DNA of 64,000 bases from Pseudidiomarina planktonica (GCF_900177775.1 NZ_FXWH01000001.1:310001-374000), one strand, 5' to 3'; shown: positions 35,199-45,054, counted from the stretch's first letter. Notes: generated by a model from the sequence alone, not told the origin. Numbers and translations: made by a program.

Positions 35199-37229
35199 CT
35201 AGTCTTCACTGGCGGGCAAGTTGTCGGCATGCCCTAACTCATATGGCGGTAGGGTAGTTGCCTGTTCAACCAGGAATTGATCCATCCAGCGCATCAGGCG
35301 CATGCTGAAGTCTAACTGCGCCGCAGCTTTGCGATTGCCGTGACCTTCGCCCGGATATAGCACTAACCGTACTGGCACATTGCCATGAGTTTTCAGATAC
35401 CGGTACAGTTCCATTGACTGGCTTGGATGAACGCGGGTGTCTTCTTTACCGTGCATGATCAGCAGCGGCGTACGGCCTTTCTCAGCATGATAAATAGGGC
35501 TACGTTCCAAATACCACTGCCACTTGTCCCACGGATAGCTGCGGGCATGAACCGCATGCATTTCTTTTGGAATGTCCGTGGTACCAAACTTCGACAAATT
35601 ATTACTGATACCTACCGACATCACACTGGCGGCGAAGTGGTCAGTCAGAGCTGTTGCTGCCCAGGCTGATGCGTAACCACCGTAAGATCCGCCGGTAATG
35701 CCAACCTTGGTTTCGTCAACCAGACCCATACTAACCAAATGATTCTTACCATCTACCAAATCATCAAATTCTTTGCCGGCGTAATCGTCTTGTCCCAGTT
35801 TTGAGAACTCAACACCGCGGCCAGTGCTGCCCCGGTAGTTCGGGAAGAATAGTGCGTAGCCTTTGCTCGCGGCGTGCTTAGCTGGGCTAGCGTAGCGATC
35901 CAGCCAGCCGTTACTGTAATGCGCTTCCGGTCCGCCGTGAACCACCATAATTAGTGGGTAACGTTGGCCTTGCTGATAGTCCAGCGGATACACCAAAATA
36001 CCTTCCAGCTCTGTGCCATCGCTGGCTTTATAGGTTATGGTTTGTTGTTCAGGCTGCGTAATTCCTTCCAGCCAGGGGTTGGAATCGGTTAAGCGTTGCA
36101 AGCCTCTGCCGCTATGGCGGTAAAGCTCAGTAGGGTGGCTTGGTGTGTGCGCCCGCAGAAGAATGTCGGACTTGCCTGCTGAGGTGGCAATGTCAATCAC
36201 AATGAGTTGCCCCGGTTCCACCAACTGACGGCTTTCAAGCCATTGCATGGTCAGTGCCCGCACCTCAGATTCGGTGCCAATGTGGCCTAGCCAAATAAGT
36301 TCTTCATTGGTGCGCCAGGCTATATCTTTCACCTGCCCCTGGTAATCGGGTAACACCTCGCGGCGCTCGTGCTCGGCCTGACTATCGTAAACGTACAGCC
36401 GACCCGTTGCCGGGTCGTTATAGTCTGCTGTACCAATAACTGCCAGATAGCGGCCGTTCGGCGAGAACTCGGCGTACCCAAGCTTACCTGTGCTGTCGTA
36501 GGTATGCACAAACTCGCCATTAAGGCTCATTAACTCATAACTGCTGCTCATGTAGTTGTCGTCAACTAACCCGGTTGGTGCTGTGCGCACCAGCAACTGC
36601 TCGTGGTCAGGGCGAAAAGCTACTGAGAATACTTCGCGGTCATTGGTCAGGCGCTTGGCACTGGGCTCGTCCTGGGTTAAGTCCAGCAGGTAAACATTGG
36701 TGAATTTCTCCTGCTCTTCATAAACTTCAGCCTTAAAGCCTTTATCAGCTAGCTTCTTAGTTGTGGCAGGGTTTGCTTCTTGCGCTAAAAACGCAAGCTG
36801 CTCGCCGTTGGCGCTAATCGCATAGTCACGAATACTGGTTTCAAATTCGAATAGCTTTTGCGCTTCACCACCGCTTACTGAAATAGTGTACAAGCTGCGA
36901 TAATCATCACCATCGCGTTTACTCAAAAAGTAAATGCGATCGCCTTGCGGCGCATAAGTTACCTGCGCAATGCCGGCGTCATTTTGAACAAAGGTTACTT
37001 CCTCGCCTTGCGCGTTAAGAACCAGCAGTGCGCTGCGGTCACTGCCATCTTTATCCTGATATGGCGTTCTTGGCAGGTTGCGGGTAAAAGCAACAGTTTC
37101 CTGTGTGGGCGATAACGCCGCACTACTTACCGACTTTACCGTAACGGTTTCGGCAAGCGTCATTTCACGAGCCATAAGTGGCAGTGAACAAAATGCCGCG
37201 GCAATACAACCAATCAGCAAACGTCCCAT
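35199..37229 (-). CDS. Secreted S9-family prolyl oligopeptidase-type peptidase
   Basis: Exported serine peptidase of 676 residues. A signal peptide (about 1-20, LIGCIAAAFCSLPLMA) is followed by a beta-propeller (about 30-400, repeated strands with DG and YFLSKRDGDD) and a C-terminal alpha/beta hydrolase domain. The catalytic triad is S515 in GGSYGGYA, D597 in HGKEDTRV and H630 in GEGHGN. It resembles dipeptidyl-peptidase/acylaminoacyl-peptidase members. It stands alone, and with the M14 enzyme at 7801 it indicates peptide use. Confidence 0.9.
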   Translation of the reverse strand: MGRLLIGCIAAAFCSLPLMAREMTLAETVTVKSVSSAALSPTQETVAFTRNLPRTPYQDKDGSDRSALLVLNAQGEEVTFVQNDAGIAQVTYAPQGDRIYFLSKRDGDDYRSLYTISVSGGEAQKLFEFETSIRDYAISANGEQLAFLAQEANPATTKKLADKGFKAEVYEEQEKFTNVYLLDLTQDEPSAKRLTNDREVFSVAFRPDHEQLLVRTAPTGLVDDNYMSSSYELMSLNGEFVHTYDSTGKLGYAEFSPNGRYLAVIGTADYNDPATGRLYVYDSQAEHERREVLPDYQGQVKDIAWRTNEELIWLGHIGTESEVRALTMQWLESRQLVEPGQLIVIDIATSAGKSDILLRAHTPSHPTELYRHSGRGLQRLTDSNPWLEGITQPEQQTITYKASDGTELEGILVYPLDYQQGQRYPLIMVVHGGPEAHYSNGWLDRYASPAKHAASKGYALFFPNYRGSTGRGVEFSKLGQDDYAGKEFDDLVDGKNHLVSMGLVDETKVGITGGSYGGYASAWAATALTDHFAASVMSVGISNNLSKFGTTDIPKEMHAVHARSYPWDKWQWYLERSPIYHAEKGRTPLLIMHGKEDTRVHPSQSMELYRYLKTHGNVPVRLVLYPGEGHGNRKAAAQLDFSMRLMRWMDQFLVEQATTLPPYELGHADNLPASED

Positions 37230-37346
37230 AATATGCTCCTTTAACTTTTATTGTATTTTTTAAGAGTTTATCAGCAAAGCTATTGACTTCCCACGTATAC
37301 ACGCCACTCTTAGGGGCTATATACAAGTTATTGGATAGTTGAAGTT

Positions 37347-39119
37347 ATGATGGATCAATGGCTCATAGGCGGCATTCTTTTAGTCGCTCTGGTACTTTTT
37401 GTAGTTGACTACTGGCGCTATGACATTGTTGCCATGATGGCCTTGCTTGCCGCAGCCTTACTGGGCTTAGTTCCAGCCGGTGCGGTTTTTAGTGGCTTTG
37501 GCAACGCCGCTGTTATTACGGTTGCTGCAGTGCTGGTTATTAGCCATGCCATGTGGCGCTCCGGGGTCGTTGATGCGCTCGCCTCTTTGATGAAAAAAGT
37601 AGGCGATAAAGCTTGGGTGCAACTGATTGCACTAACGGGATTAACCACTTTTTGTTCTGCTTTTATTAGTAACACTGGTGCCATGGCAATCATGATTCCG
37701 GTGGCCCTGCAGCTGTCGCGTAGCGGCAGTGGTAATGCCTCGTTGATTCTCATGCCCATGGCATTCGGCTCGTTGTTAGGCGGTACTATTACCATGATAG
37801 GTACGCCGCCAAACATCATTATTTCCGATATTCGCCGTGAAGTAACTGGTGAATCTTTTGGTATTTTCGACTTTAGCCCGGTTGGTTTAACGGCTGCTAT
37901 TGTTGGTTTGGTATTTATGTGGTTGTTATCGCGCTTCCTGGTACCTAAAAAGAGTGGCAGTGAAAAGTCCGATTCGCCCTATGATGTCAGTGCCTATCTG
38001 ACCGAACTATACGTACCCGAAAACTCCCAGTTCGTTGGCGAGACTATTTTTGAACTTGAGAACCAGGTCAAAAGTAACTTTGTGATTGTTGCATTAAAAC
38101 GTGGCAAAGAACGCTGGTCGGCACCTGCCCGGTACCGCCGAATGAAGGCTGACGACGTACTCATTGTTGAAGCCGATGCCGAAACCATTCAGCAGGTGCT
38201 GGACATGAGCGGGCTGGAACTGAACGCTGACGAAGAACTGGACGAGCGTTTTTTAGTATCTGACGACATATCGGTTATTGAAGGTATTGTGGGTCATGAC
38301 TCTCGGTTGATTGGGCGTTCCGCTTCTGATTTGCGGTTACGCCACCGGTTTGGTGTAAATGTGTTGGCAGTAGCCCGGCAAGGGCAAACACTGCCGCACA
38401 ACTTAAGTAACATCCGGTTTAAACCGGGTGATGTGCTGTTGCTGCAAGGTGATGCCGAGATTCTGAACGACGTGTTTGAGCGCTTTGGCTGCTTTCCGCT
38501 GGCGCAACGCAGTATTCGCATTGGTTCGGAACGTAAATTGTGGTTACCGCTCGGTATTTTCGGTTTGGCTATAGGGCTATCCGCGTTTGGGTTAGTGTCG
38601 GTGCCGGTAAGTTTCACGCTGGCTGCCGGCGCTATGGTGGTTAGTAATGTTATTCCGATTCGCGACTTATATACCAGCATTGACTGGCCCATTATCGTGT
38701 TGCTCGGCGCTACTATTCCGTTAGGTGCTGCACTGGAGCGTAGTGGGGCAGCTGATTCCATTGCGATGACAGCACTGGCAGTTAGTGCAGATGCTCCGGC
38801 TTATGTTGGCGTAGGTTTATTGCTACTGGTAAGTATGTTGCTTTCAAATATCGTCAACAATGCCGCAGCGGCAGTATTAATGGCGCCAATAGGTATTAGT
38901 ATGGCAGCTACGCTGGGGGTGAGTATGGATCCATTCCTAATGGCAGTAGCTATTGGTGCTGCGCTGCCGTTCTTAACACCCATTGGGCATCAGTCGAATA
39001 TATTAGTTATGGGGCCGGGTGGTTATGGCTTCGGTGACTATTGGAAGTTGGGCTTGCCGCTGTCAATTGTGTTGGCGTTAATATCGGTGCCGTTAATCTT
39101 ATGGGTGTGGCCGCTGTAA
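37347..39119 (+). CDS. SLC13/DASS family permease with two TrkA-C domains
   Basis: Anion symporter-type membrane protein of 590 residues. N-terminal helices (about 1-205) include the signature SNTGAMAIMIPVAL and GTPPNIIISDIRREVTG. Two cytoplasmic RCK-type TrkA-C domains (about 215-300 and 305-385; key stretches LTELYVPENSQFVGETIF and LRFGVNVLAVARQ-like) sit in the middle, then further helices with NNAAAAVLMAPIGIS and GHQSNILVMGPGGY. Substrates in the family include dicarboxylates, sulfate and similar anions; which one is not visible. It converges with fabR, with 1 base between stops. Confidence 0.88.
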   Translation: MMDQWLIGGILLVALVLFVVDYWRYDIVAMMALLAAALLGLVPAGAVFSGFGNAAVITVAAVLVISHAMWRSGVVDALASLMKKVGDKAWVQLIALTGLTTFCSAFISNTGAMAIMIPVALQLSRSGSGNASLILMPMAFGSLLGGTITMIGTPPNIIISDIRREVTGESFGIFDFSPVGLTAAIVGLVFMWLLSRFLVPKKSGSEKSDSPYDVSAYLTELYVPENSQFVGETIFELENQVKSNFVIVALKRGKERWSAPARYRRMKADDVLIVEADAETIQQVLDMSGLELNADEELDERFLVSDDISVIEGIVGHDSRLIGRSASDLRLRHRFGVNVLAVARQGQTLPHNLSNIRFKPGDVLLLQGDAEILNDVFERFGCFPLAQRSIRIGSERKLWLPLGIFGLAIGLSAFGLVSVPVSFTLAAGAMVVSNVIPIRDLYTSIDWPIIVLLGATIPLGAALERSGAADSIAMTALAVSADAPAYVGVGLLLLVSMLLSNIVNNAAAAVLMAPIGISMAATLGVSMDPFLMAVAIGAALPFLTPIGHQSNILVMGPGGYGFGDYWKLGLPLSIVLALISVPLILWVWPL

Positions 39120-39120
39120 C

Positions 39121-39774
39121 TTAATGTTCCGTTTCCTGGTTGGCCTGGTTAACCCGGGCTACCGCCGCTTGGTCTTGCTGCACCGCGGCAGCTCCGCGAG
39201 CCACTAAACGCACTTGCTGAACCGTCGCTTCCGTTAAATCTTCCCGTTCCTGAGGGTTGCTATCCAAACTATCGGCGCCAGCGCTGAATACAATCCGAAC
39301 AATGGCGTCGGCCTGCAGTTCTGCTAACTGGCGGTGGTATTTTTGATCGTCTACCAGATAGTCAACCAGCTCCGCTTTAAAATGACTTAATTCGCGCGCC
39401 ACCGCCAGCCGGAACTCTCGCGAAGTGCCCGAGCGTTCTTGTAGTAACAAGCGAAAAATGGCGGTGTTGTCGGCCACAAATTGCATAAAGGTGTCTACGG
39501 AAGAGCGAATGATAGATCCACCTTTCGCAATTTGCTGCCGGCTTTGTCGTAATAACTGGCGCAGAGCGAGACCGCTCTCATCTACTAAGGTTAAGCCCAG
39601 TTCTTCCATATTCTGAAAATGACGATAAAACGAAGTTGGCGCAATACCCGCTTCGCGTGCAACCTCGCGCAAGCTTAAGCTGGCAAACCCATGTTCTGCG
39701 CTCAGCTGATTCATAGCCGCATCAATGAGCGCGCGGCGAGTCTTTTCTTTTTGTTTAGCGCGAATACCAGTCAT
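39121..39774 (-). CDS. fabR: TetR-family unsaturated fatty acid regulator FabR
   Basis: Repressor that, in E. coli, controls fabA/fabB according to the ratio of unsaturated to saturated acyl thioesters. The helix-turn-helix (about 32-55) reads [20 protein letters not shown], nearly identical to FabR, and [14 protein letters not shown] and [20 protein letters not shown] also match. 217 residues is normal. The start at 39774 ([11 protein letters not shown]) fits the family better than a longer frame to 39792. It is divergent from a fatty-acid desaturase across about 180 bases that hold a FabR-like operator, which suggests the desaturase is a target. Confidence 0.92.
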   Translation of the reverse strand: MTGIRAKQKEKTRRALIDAAMNQLSAEHGFASLSLREVAREAGIAPTSFYRHFQNMEELGLTLVDESGLALRQLLRQSRQQIAKGGSIIRSSVDTFMQFVADNTAIFRLLLQERSGTSREFRLAVARELSHFKAELVDYLVDDQKYHRQLAELQADAIVRIVFSAGADSLDSNPQEREDLTEATVQQVRLVARGAAAVQQDQAAVARVNQANQETEH

Positions 39775-39883
39775 AGCCAGACCTTCTAACAAAAATGAAC
39801 AAAAATGCTCCGGAAGTTTATCGTATTTTTACACAACGTGAACTTGTTTCTGCTTGTGTTTGGAAAACGAACAAGTTAAATTG

Positions 39884-39901
39884 AGCGTACACTTGTTCGC
39901 T
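39884..39901. promoter_or_regulatory. Predicted FabR operator
   Basis: AGCGTACACTTGTTCGCT is an imperfect 18-base palindrome close to the FabR sites I recall from enterobacterial fab promoters. It lies between fabR and the desaturase, 57 bases before the desaturase ATG. A nearby 9-base half-site CGAACAAGT (39868-39876) is the inverse of ACTTGTTCG (39891-39899). Confidence 0.72.
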
Positions 39902-39957
39902 AACTTTGCAAGTTTGTTACAAGTGCTTTACTAAACCAAGCTGGAACTGTTGTTTAT

Positions 39958-41115
39958 ATGCAAAAATCGAATCAAACAGAGGCGCATGCGCCGGTTATTT
40001 GGCTGAATACCTTAGTGTTCGGCATCACCTTTTTAATTGCTGTGATTGGCGTTCCGTTATACGGACTAACCCATGGTTTTAGCGGCGGGTTGTGGCTGGC
40101 TTTTGTGCTGACCATTGGCTTTGCTGGTATCTCCATTACGGCCGGTTATCATCGTTTGTGGTCGCACAAAACTTACCAGGCTAATCCGGTACTGCGATTT
40201 CTTTTTGCAATTGGCGGCGCGCTGGCGCTGCAAAACAGCATTCTGCACTGGTCGTCTGATCACCGTGAGCATCATAAGCACGTGGATCATGATGATCATG
40301 ACCCCTATTCAGCGTCGCGGGGCTTTTGGTACTCGCATATAGGTTGGATGTTGCGTGAGTACCAGCAACATCGTTATACCAATTACGACAATGTAAAAGA
40401 TCTGCAGCAAGATCCCATTGTCATGTGGCAGCATCGTAACTATCTAACGCTAACCTTACTGACCAACTTCGGTTGGCCAATTCTGTTGGGTGTACTGATG
40501 GGCGACATTCTTGGTGCTATGCTGCTAATCGGCTTCCTACGTCTGGTTGTTAATCACCACACCACCTTCTTTATTAACTCACTGGCGCACATGTGGGGAC
40601 GGCAGCCTTACACCGACCGTAACAGCGCTCGTGACAATGGTTGGTTGGCGTTTTTAACCTTTGGTGAGGGTTATCACAACTATCACCATATATTCTCGGC
40701 TGATTACCGTAACGGTATTCGCTGGTGGCAGTTCGATCCAACGAAATGGTTGATCAAAGGTTGTTCGTGGTTTGGCCTTACCTGGGGACTGAAGAAATGT
40801 TCTGAATATCAGGTCGAGAAGGCCCGACTGGATATGCAATTCCAGCGTCTGCAAGTGGCAGCCAGTTCGAAGCCGCAGCACACTATGGAAAAACTGCATG
40901 AAGAATACGAGCAGTTGTTACTGAAATTAAAAGAGTATTATCTGGCACGGAAGAAGTTGTTGGATACGCGGGCGAAAGCGTTGCGCGATCAAATGCACCT
41001 GCCAACACTGGAGCAGTTACAACAACAAGTGCGCGATTTAAAACATGCTTTTAAAGCACAGCGACGCGACTTCCGGGAATTACTGGAAAGCTATCAACGC
41101 ACGCTGACCAGCTAA
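39958..41115 (+). CDS. Acyl-CoA/acyl-lipid delta-9-type fatty acid desaturase with C-terminal coiled coil
   Basis: Di-iron membrane desaturase introducing a cis double bond in saturated acyl chains with molecular oxygen. Three histidine boxes are present: HRLWSH (65-70), HREHH (102-106) and HNYHH (240-244), between hydrophobic segments. The core ends near residue 290. The final 95 residues are rich in Leu, Glu, Lys and Gln with heptad-like spacing (KLHEEYEQLLLKLKEYYL) and predict a long coiled coil; this tail is beyond the catalytic domain. Control by FabR is inferred from the divergent fabR and the operator between them. A terminator follows. Confidence 0.9.
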   Translation: MQKSNQTEAHAPVIWLNTLVFGITFLIAVIGVPLYGLTHGFSGGLWLAFVLTIGFAGISITAGYHRLWSHKTYQANPVLRFLFAIGGALALQNSILHWSSDHREHHKHVDHDDHDPYSASRGFWYSHIGWMLREYQQHRYTNYDNVKDLQQDPIVMWQHRNYLTLTLLTNFGWPILLGVLMGDILGAMLLIGFLRLVVNHHTTFFINSLAHMWGRQPYTDRNSARDNGWLAFLTFGEGYHNYHHIFSADYRNGIRWWQFDPTKWLIKGCSWFGLTWGLKKCSEYQVEKARLDMQFQRLQVAASSKPQHTMEKLHEEYEQLLLKLKEYYLARKKLLDTRAKALRDQMHLPTLEQLQQQVRDLKHAFKAQRRDFRELLESYQRTLTS

Positions 41116-41137
41116 TTTTTACGGTATTCAAGCACTT

Positions 41138-41168
41138 AAAAAAGCGGCATGTATTTGCCGCTTTTTTT
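41138..41168 (+). terminator. Rho-independent terminator of the desaturase gene
   Basis: A 9-bp stem AAAGCGGCA (41141-41149) with TGCCGCTTT (41156-41164), loop TGTATT, followed by a T run. It lies about 25 bases after the stop codon. Confidence 0.87.
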
Positions 41169-41242
41169 GTGGATTCGCTTGCAATTCCACGATGCCTGTT
41201 CAATAATTGACCTTCAGACACACAACGTAGTAGGAGGAGCTC

Positions 41243-41554
41243 ATGGACATAGCAGGCGCAATGAACAGTGCGAACTATGGTATGAACCGTGCTTCAGAGC
41301 AGGTGTCACAAGCTAGTGCTGAAATAGCCACTGCACCAGGACGTATCCAGCAACAACAGCAGGATATCGCGCCAGCAGGTGCCCAGCAGGCTACCGAAAC
41401 CGCTAGTGAAACTTCACAAAGCGTAAACTCTAGTAATAGTTTGAGCGAGTCTATGCTCAACCAAACTGTTGGTGAAAGAATGTTTCAGGCCAACGGCAAA
41501 GTTCTTGAAACCGCCGATGGCATGTTAGGTTCTTTAATCGACGTTCGGGCCTAA
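41243..41554 (+). CDS. Small protein with flagellar axial (D0-like) ends
   Basis: A 103-residue protein I cannot name. It is polar, Gln/Ala/Ser-rich in the middle (about 30-65). The N-terminus (MDIAGAMNSANYGMNRASEQ, then ASAEIATA) resembles the N-terminal D0 helix of flagellar rod and hook proteins, and the C-terminus (VGERMFQANGKVLETADGML then GSLIDVRA) resembles their C-terminal D0 helix, as in the end of FlgE or FlgG. It has no signal peptide and no cysteine. An AGGAGGAG-type ribosome site lies just before the ATG. It is followed 10 bases later by the SprA-type gene. A motility link is inferred from these similarities only; the true function is unknown. Confidence 0.75.
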   Translation: MDIAGAMNSANYGMNRASEQVSQASAEIATAPGRIQQQQQDIAPAGAQQATETASETSQSVNSSNSLSESMLNQTVGERMFQANGKVLETADGMLGSLIDVRA

Positions 41555-41564
41555 GGCTAGCGCC

Positions 41565-42512
41565 GTGAATATCACCACTGCATTCCCGAATTATCCAGTT
41601 GCGGTTGTACCCGCAGCTGATTTCGTGCGCAGTGAAAACCGCAATCGCGAACTAGTTAATCAACCAAGTCCAACTGAATCTTCGCCGCAGCAACGTGGTT
41701 TAGGTCAGGAAGGCGAGGCTGGTCGTCGTAACCCAAATGGTGACGCTAACGATTCAGCTGCGCGCGTTAATAATCCGGTCTCAACTACTGACGCCACTAC
41801 TTCCGCAACCGATGCGAACAAGGCTGATGCAGAACAGCAATCGGTGGATGAGAATGGCAAAGGTGATCAGTCTGCCCGCAATGGTGAACCTGATCCAGAT
41901 AGCCCTGAAGCGAAAGAAGAGCAGGAAGAAATACGCAAGTTGGAAGCACGTGACCGCGAAGTTCGCATTCACGAGCAGCAGCACGCAGCCGTTGGTGGAC
42001 AATATGCCGGTTCACCTACCTACAGCTATGAACGTGGCCCTAACGGTCGCACCTATGCCTCCGAAGGCGAGGTGTCGATAGATTTGTCACCAATCCCCAA
42101 TGACCCCGAAGCTACGGTTCAGAAAATGGAACAAGTGCGCAGAGCTGCATTAGCACCTGCGGAACCTTCGGGTGCCGACCGGGCCATTGCTGCGGAAGCT
42201 ACCCAACGTGCCAGCGAAGCGCGTGCTGAAATGGCGAAACAAACCGCTGATGCTGGTGATGTAAAAGCACCAAGCATGAACTCCGGCGAAACTGAAGAAG
42301 ACACTGGCTCTGAAAGTATTACAGCCAGTGCCCAGCCAGTTGAAAACGTTAATGGAATTGCGGGTCCTACGGTCGTACGCCGTAACTTTGAAGCGTCAGG
42401 TACCGCATCCGTGCAGTCTATGACTGATTACGGTGCTCGCGGTGACCGCATTGGCGCTTACTATGCCAACGCGGTATCCACTCGCGAAGCAAGCTTCTCG
42501 CTCACTGCTTAA
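41565..42512 (+). CDS. SprA-related putative metalloprotease
   Basis: A 315-residue protein of the SprA-related family (also described as putative metalloprotease CJM1_0395 type). Residues 1-125 are disordered-looking and rich in Asn, Asp, Gln and Glu. The conserved core (about 125-225) contains a zinc-protease-like HEQQH (136-140) followed by GGQYAGSPTYSYERGPNGR and the EGEVSIDLSPIPNDPEATV motif. Whether it cleaves anything is not known. No signal peptide is visible. The start is a GTG at 41565, with AAGG about 9 bases upstream; a later start within the low-complexity region is possible. It follows the small D0-like protein and converges with tex. Confidence 0.82.
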   Translation: MNITTAFPNYPVAVVPAADFVRSENRNRELVNQPSPTESSPQQRGLGQEGEAGRRNPNGDANDSAARVNNPVSTTDATTSATDANKADAEQQSVDENGKGDQSARNGEPDPDSPEAKEEQEEIRKLEARDREVRIHEQQHAAVGGQYAGSPTYSYERGPNGRTYASEGEVSIDLSPIPNDPEATVQKMEQVRRAALAPAEPSGADRAIAAEATQRASEARAEMAKQTADAGDVKAPSMNSGETEEDTGSESITASAQPVENVNGIAGPTVVRRNFEASGTASVQSMTDYGARGDRIGAYYANAVSTREASFSLTA

Positions 42513-42518
42513 TTCACA

Positions 42519-44846
42519 TTACCCTTTCTTAGCCTTCTGTAGTGCTTCTGCTAAAGCGCTACCCATAGCTGTGTTTGCGTTGGGCGCCGGCGCGCTCTGG
42601 CGCTGATTGCCCTTGCCTTGTGGCTTAGTGGCCTGTTGCTTCGATTTATCTGCAGTGGGTTTTGCCGCGGGTAAATCGTCCTGTAACCGCATGGTTAAAC
42701 TAATGCGTTTGCGGGGAACGTCAACCTCGAGTACTTTTACCGTGACCACGTCACCGGCTTTCACCACTTCGCGCGGATCGCTAACGAACTTATCCGCCAG
42801 TGCCGAAATGTGAACCAGGCCGTCCTGATGCACGCCAATATCCACGAAAGCACCGAAGTTAGCGACATTGCTCACTACACCTTCCAGCGTCATACCAGGT
42901 TTTAAATCCTTAATGGTATCCACGCCGTCCTTAAAGTTGGCGGTTTTAAATTCAGGGCGAGGGTCGCGGCCTGGTTTTTCCAGTTCCAGTAAAATATCTC
43001 TAATCGTAGGCTCGCCAAAGGTGTCATCGGCATAATCAGCGGCTTTTAATGCTCGCAGAAAGCTCCGGTCGCCAATCATTTCAGTCAGTTCACGCTGTTG
43101 TTGCTTCGCTATGCGAGTGACTACCGGATAGGCCTCCGGGTGCACGGCTGAGGCATCCAGCGGATGCTTGCCATTCATAATGCGCAAGAAACCAGCCGCC
43201 TGCTCGTATGACTTTGGCCCCATGCGGGCTACTTTCAGTAACTGACTACGGGAATCAAAGCGACCGTTACTGTCCCGATGCAGCACTATATTCTGAGCCA
43301 GTGTTTTACTCAGACCGGAAACACGCGCTAGCAGGGGTACTGAAGCGGTATTAACGTCTACGCCAACGGCGTTCACACAGTCTTCTACAGTGGCGTCTAG
43401 ACTTTGCGCCAATTGAGACTGGCTAACGTCGTGCTGATACTGACCAACGCCAATCGACTTAGGTTCTATTTTCACTAACTCCGCCAGTGGATCCTGCAGG
43501 CGGCGGGCAATAGAAACGGCTCCGCGAATAGACACGTCTAAGTCTGGAAACTCTTTTGCTGCCAGCTCGGAAGCAGAGTAAATAGAGGCACCGGCTTCGT
43601 TTACAATCACGCGGGTAGCCTTTATTTCACTATGCTGTTTCAGCATGTCGCCAACCAGCTTGTCGGTTTCGCGCGAGTAGGTGCCGTTACCAATACTAAT
43701 TAAGGTTACTTTGTACTGTTTGCATAGGGTTGCCAGCGTACGAATGGCTTTATCCGTTTGATTCTGCGGCTGGAAAGGGAATACGGTGTTATGCGCTAAG
43801 ACCTTGCCGGTACCATCAACAATGGCAATTTTAACACCGGTACGAACCCCGGGATCTAGTCCCATAGTCACTTGCGGGCCGGCTGGAGCGGCCATCAGTA
43901 AATCTTTCAAATTATTGGCAAATACCAAAATAGCATCGGCTTCAGCGGCTTCCCGAATGCGCCCCATTAGCTCAGTTTCCATGTGTAGCAGTAACTTGAC
44001 ACGCCAGCACCATTGTACGGTTTGCTGCAGCCAGTCATCGGCTGGGCGCCCCTGATGCTTAATTTCAAATTGATTCGCAATCAGTTGTTCGCAATAACTG
44101 CGGCGACTGCTGTCTTCCTGACCCGGGTCGGCATCCAATTGCAACTGCAAGAAGCCTTCATTGCGGCCGCGAAACAGCGCTAAGGCGCGGTGCGATGGAA
44201 TCGTTTTCAGTGCTTCGTGAAATTCAAAATAATCACGATACTTGGCACCATCTTGCTCTTTTCCTTTGGCAACCTGGCTCACCAGATGCGCGTTCTGCCA
44301 TAAATGGTCACGAACCTTTTTCAGAAGGTCGGCGTTCTCGGCGAACCGTTCCATTAAAATATAACGTGCGCCGTCTAGTACAGACTTGGCATCGGCAAAG
44401 CCTGCTTCAGCGTTAATATAAGGGACAGCCGATTGTTCCGGATCCTGACTTGGGTCGCTAAGAAGGATATCGGCCAAAGGCTCAATACCGGCTTCGCGGG
44501 CAATCTGTCCTTTGGTGCGTCGTTTGGGCTTATAGGGTAAGTACAAGTCTTCCAATTCGGTTTTGGAATCACTGCTTAAAATAGCTTGTTCCAGCTCGGG
44601 GGTCAGTTTCTGTTGATCACGGATACTGGCCAGAATCACCTGACGGCGCTCATCCAGCTCGCGCAAATAGCCAACGCGCTGTGCTAACTGCCGTAGTTGG
44701 GTGTCATCCAAGCCGCCAGTTGCCTCCTTCCGATAACGGGAAATAAAGGGCACTGTAGCGCCGTCATCCAGTAACGCTATTGCGGCATTTACCTGGCTAA
44801 TTTGAACCGCAAGCTCGTTGGCGATACGTTGACTAATCACACTCAT
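42519..44846 (-). CDS. tex: Tex family transcription accessory / RNA-binding protein
   Basis: Nucleic-acid-binding protein affecting transcription, essential in Bordetella but of unclear role elsewhere. In order: an N-terminal helical region with [16 protein letters not shown], a YqgF/RNase H-like domain with [17 protein letters not shown] (near 330), a helix-hairpin-helix region ([17 protein letters not shown], around 500-560) and a C-terminal S1 domain (about 650-720; [20 protein letters not shown]). A basic Lys/Gln tail ends it. The start is at 44846 (MSVISQR), not at the longer frame to 44927. 775 residues is normal. Confidence 0.95.
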   Translation of the reverse strand: MSVISQRIANELAVQISQVNAAIALLDDGATVPFISRYRKEATGGLDDTQLRQLAQRVGYLRELDERRQVILASIRDQQKLTPELEQAILSSDSKTELEDLYLPYKPKRRTKGQIAREAGIEPLADILLSDPSQDPEQSAVPYINAEAGFADAKSVLDGARYILMERFAENADLLKKVRDHLWQNAHLVSQVAKGKEQDGAKYRDYFEFHEALKTIPSHRALALFRGRNEGFLQLQLDADPGQEDSSRRSYCEQLIANQFEIKHQGRPADDWLQQTVQWCWRVKLLLHMETELMGRIREAAEADAILVFANNLKDLLMAAPAGPQVTMGLDPGVRTGVKIAIVDGTGKVLAHNTVFPFQPQNQTDKAIRTLATLCKQYKVTLISIGNGTYSRETDKLVGDMLKQHSEIKATRVIVNEAGASIYSASELAAKEFPDLDVSIRGAVSIARRLQDPLAELVKIEPKSIGVGQYQHDVSQSQLAQSLDATVEDCVNAVGVDVNTASVPLLARVSGLSKTLAQNIVLHRDSNGRFDSRSQLLKVARMGPKSYEQAAGFLRIMNGKHPLDASAVHPEAYPVVTRIAKQQQRELTEMIGDRSFLRALKAADYADDTFGEPTIRDILLELEKPGRDPRPEFKTANFKDGVDTIKDLKPGMTLEGVVSNVANFGAFVDIGVHQDGLVHISALADKFVSDPREVVKAGDVVTVKVLEVDVPRKRISLTMRLQDDLPAAKPTADKSKQQATKPQGKGNQRQSAPAPNANTAMGSALAEALQKAKKG

Positions 44847-45054
44847 AACATCTCTCAAGCAGTGAATTAAAATTTCGGAAAGTAAGGCGCGCAGTATACC
44901 AGTCTGATGGCTGTTATGGGTGTTCAATTCTTCAGGAATTTCGACTTTACCCGCTCTTTACTGTGGCAAAACTTGCAAATATTCGAATATAGGGCTTAGC
45001 TATATATGAACACCATGAGGGTGTTGTGAAACACAATTGCTTAAGGAAAAAGTT

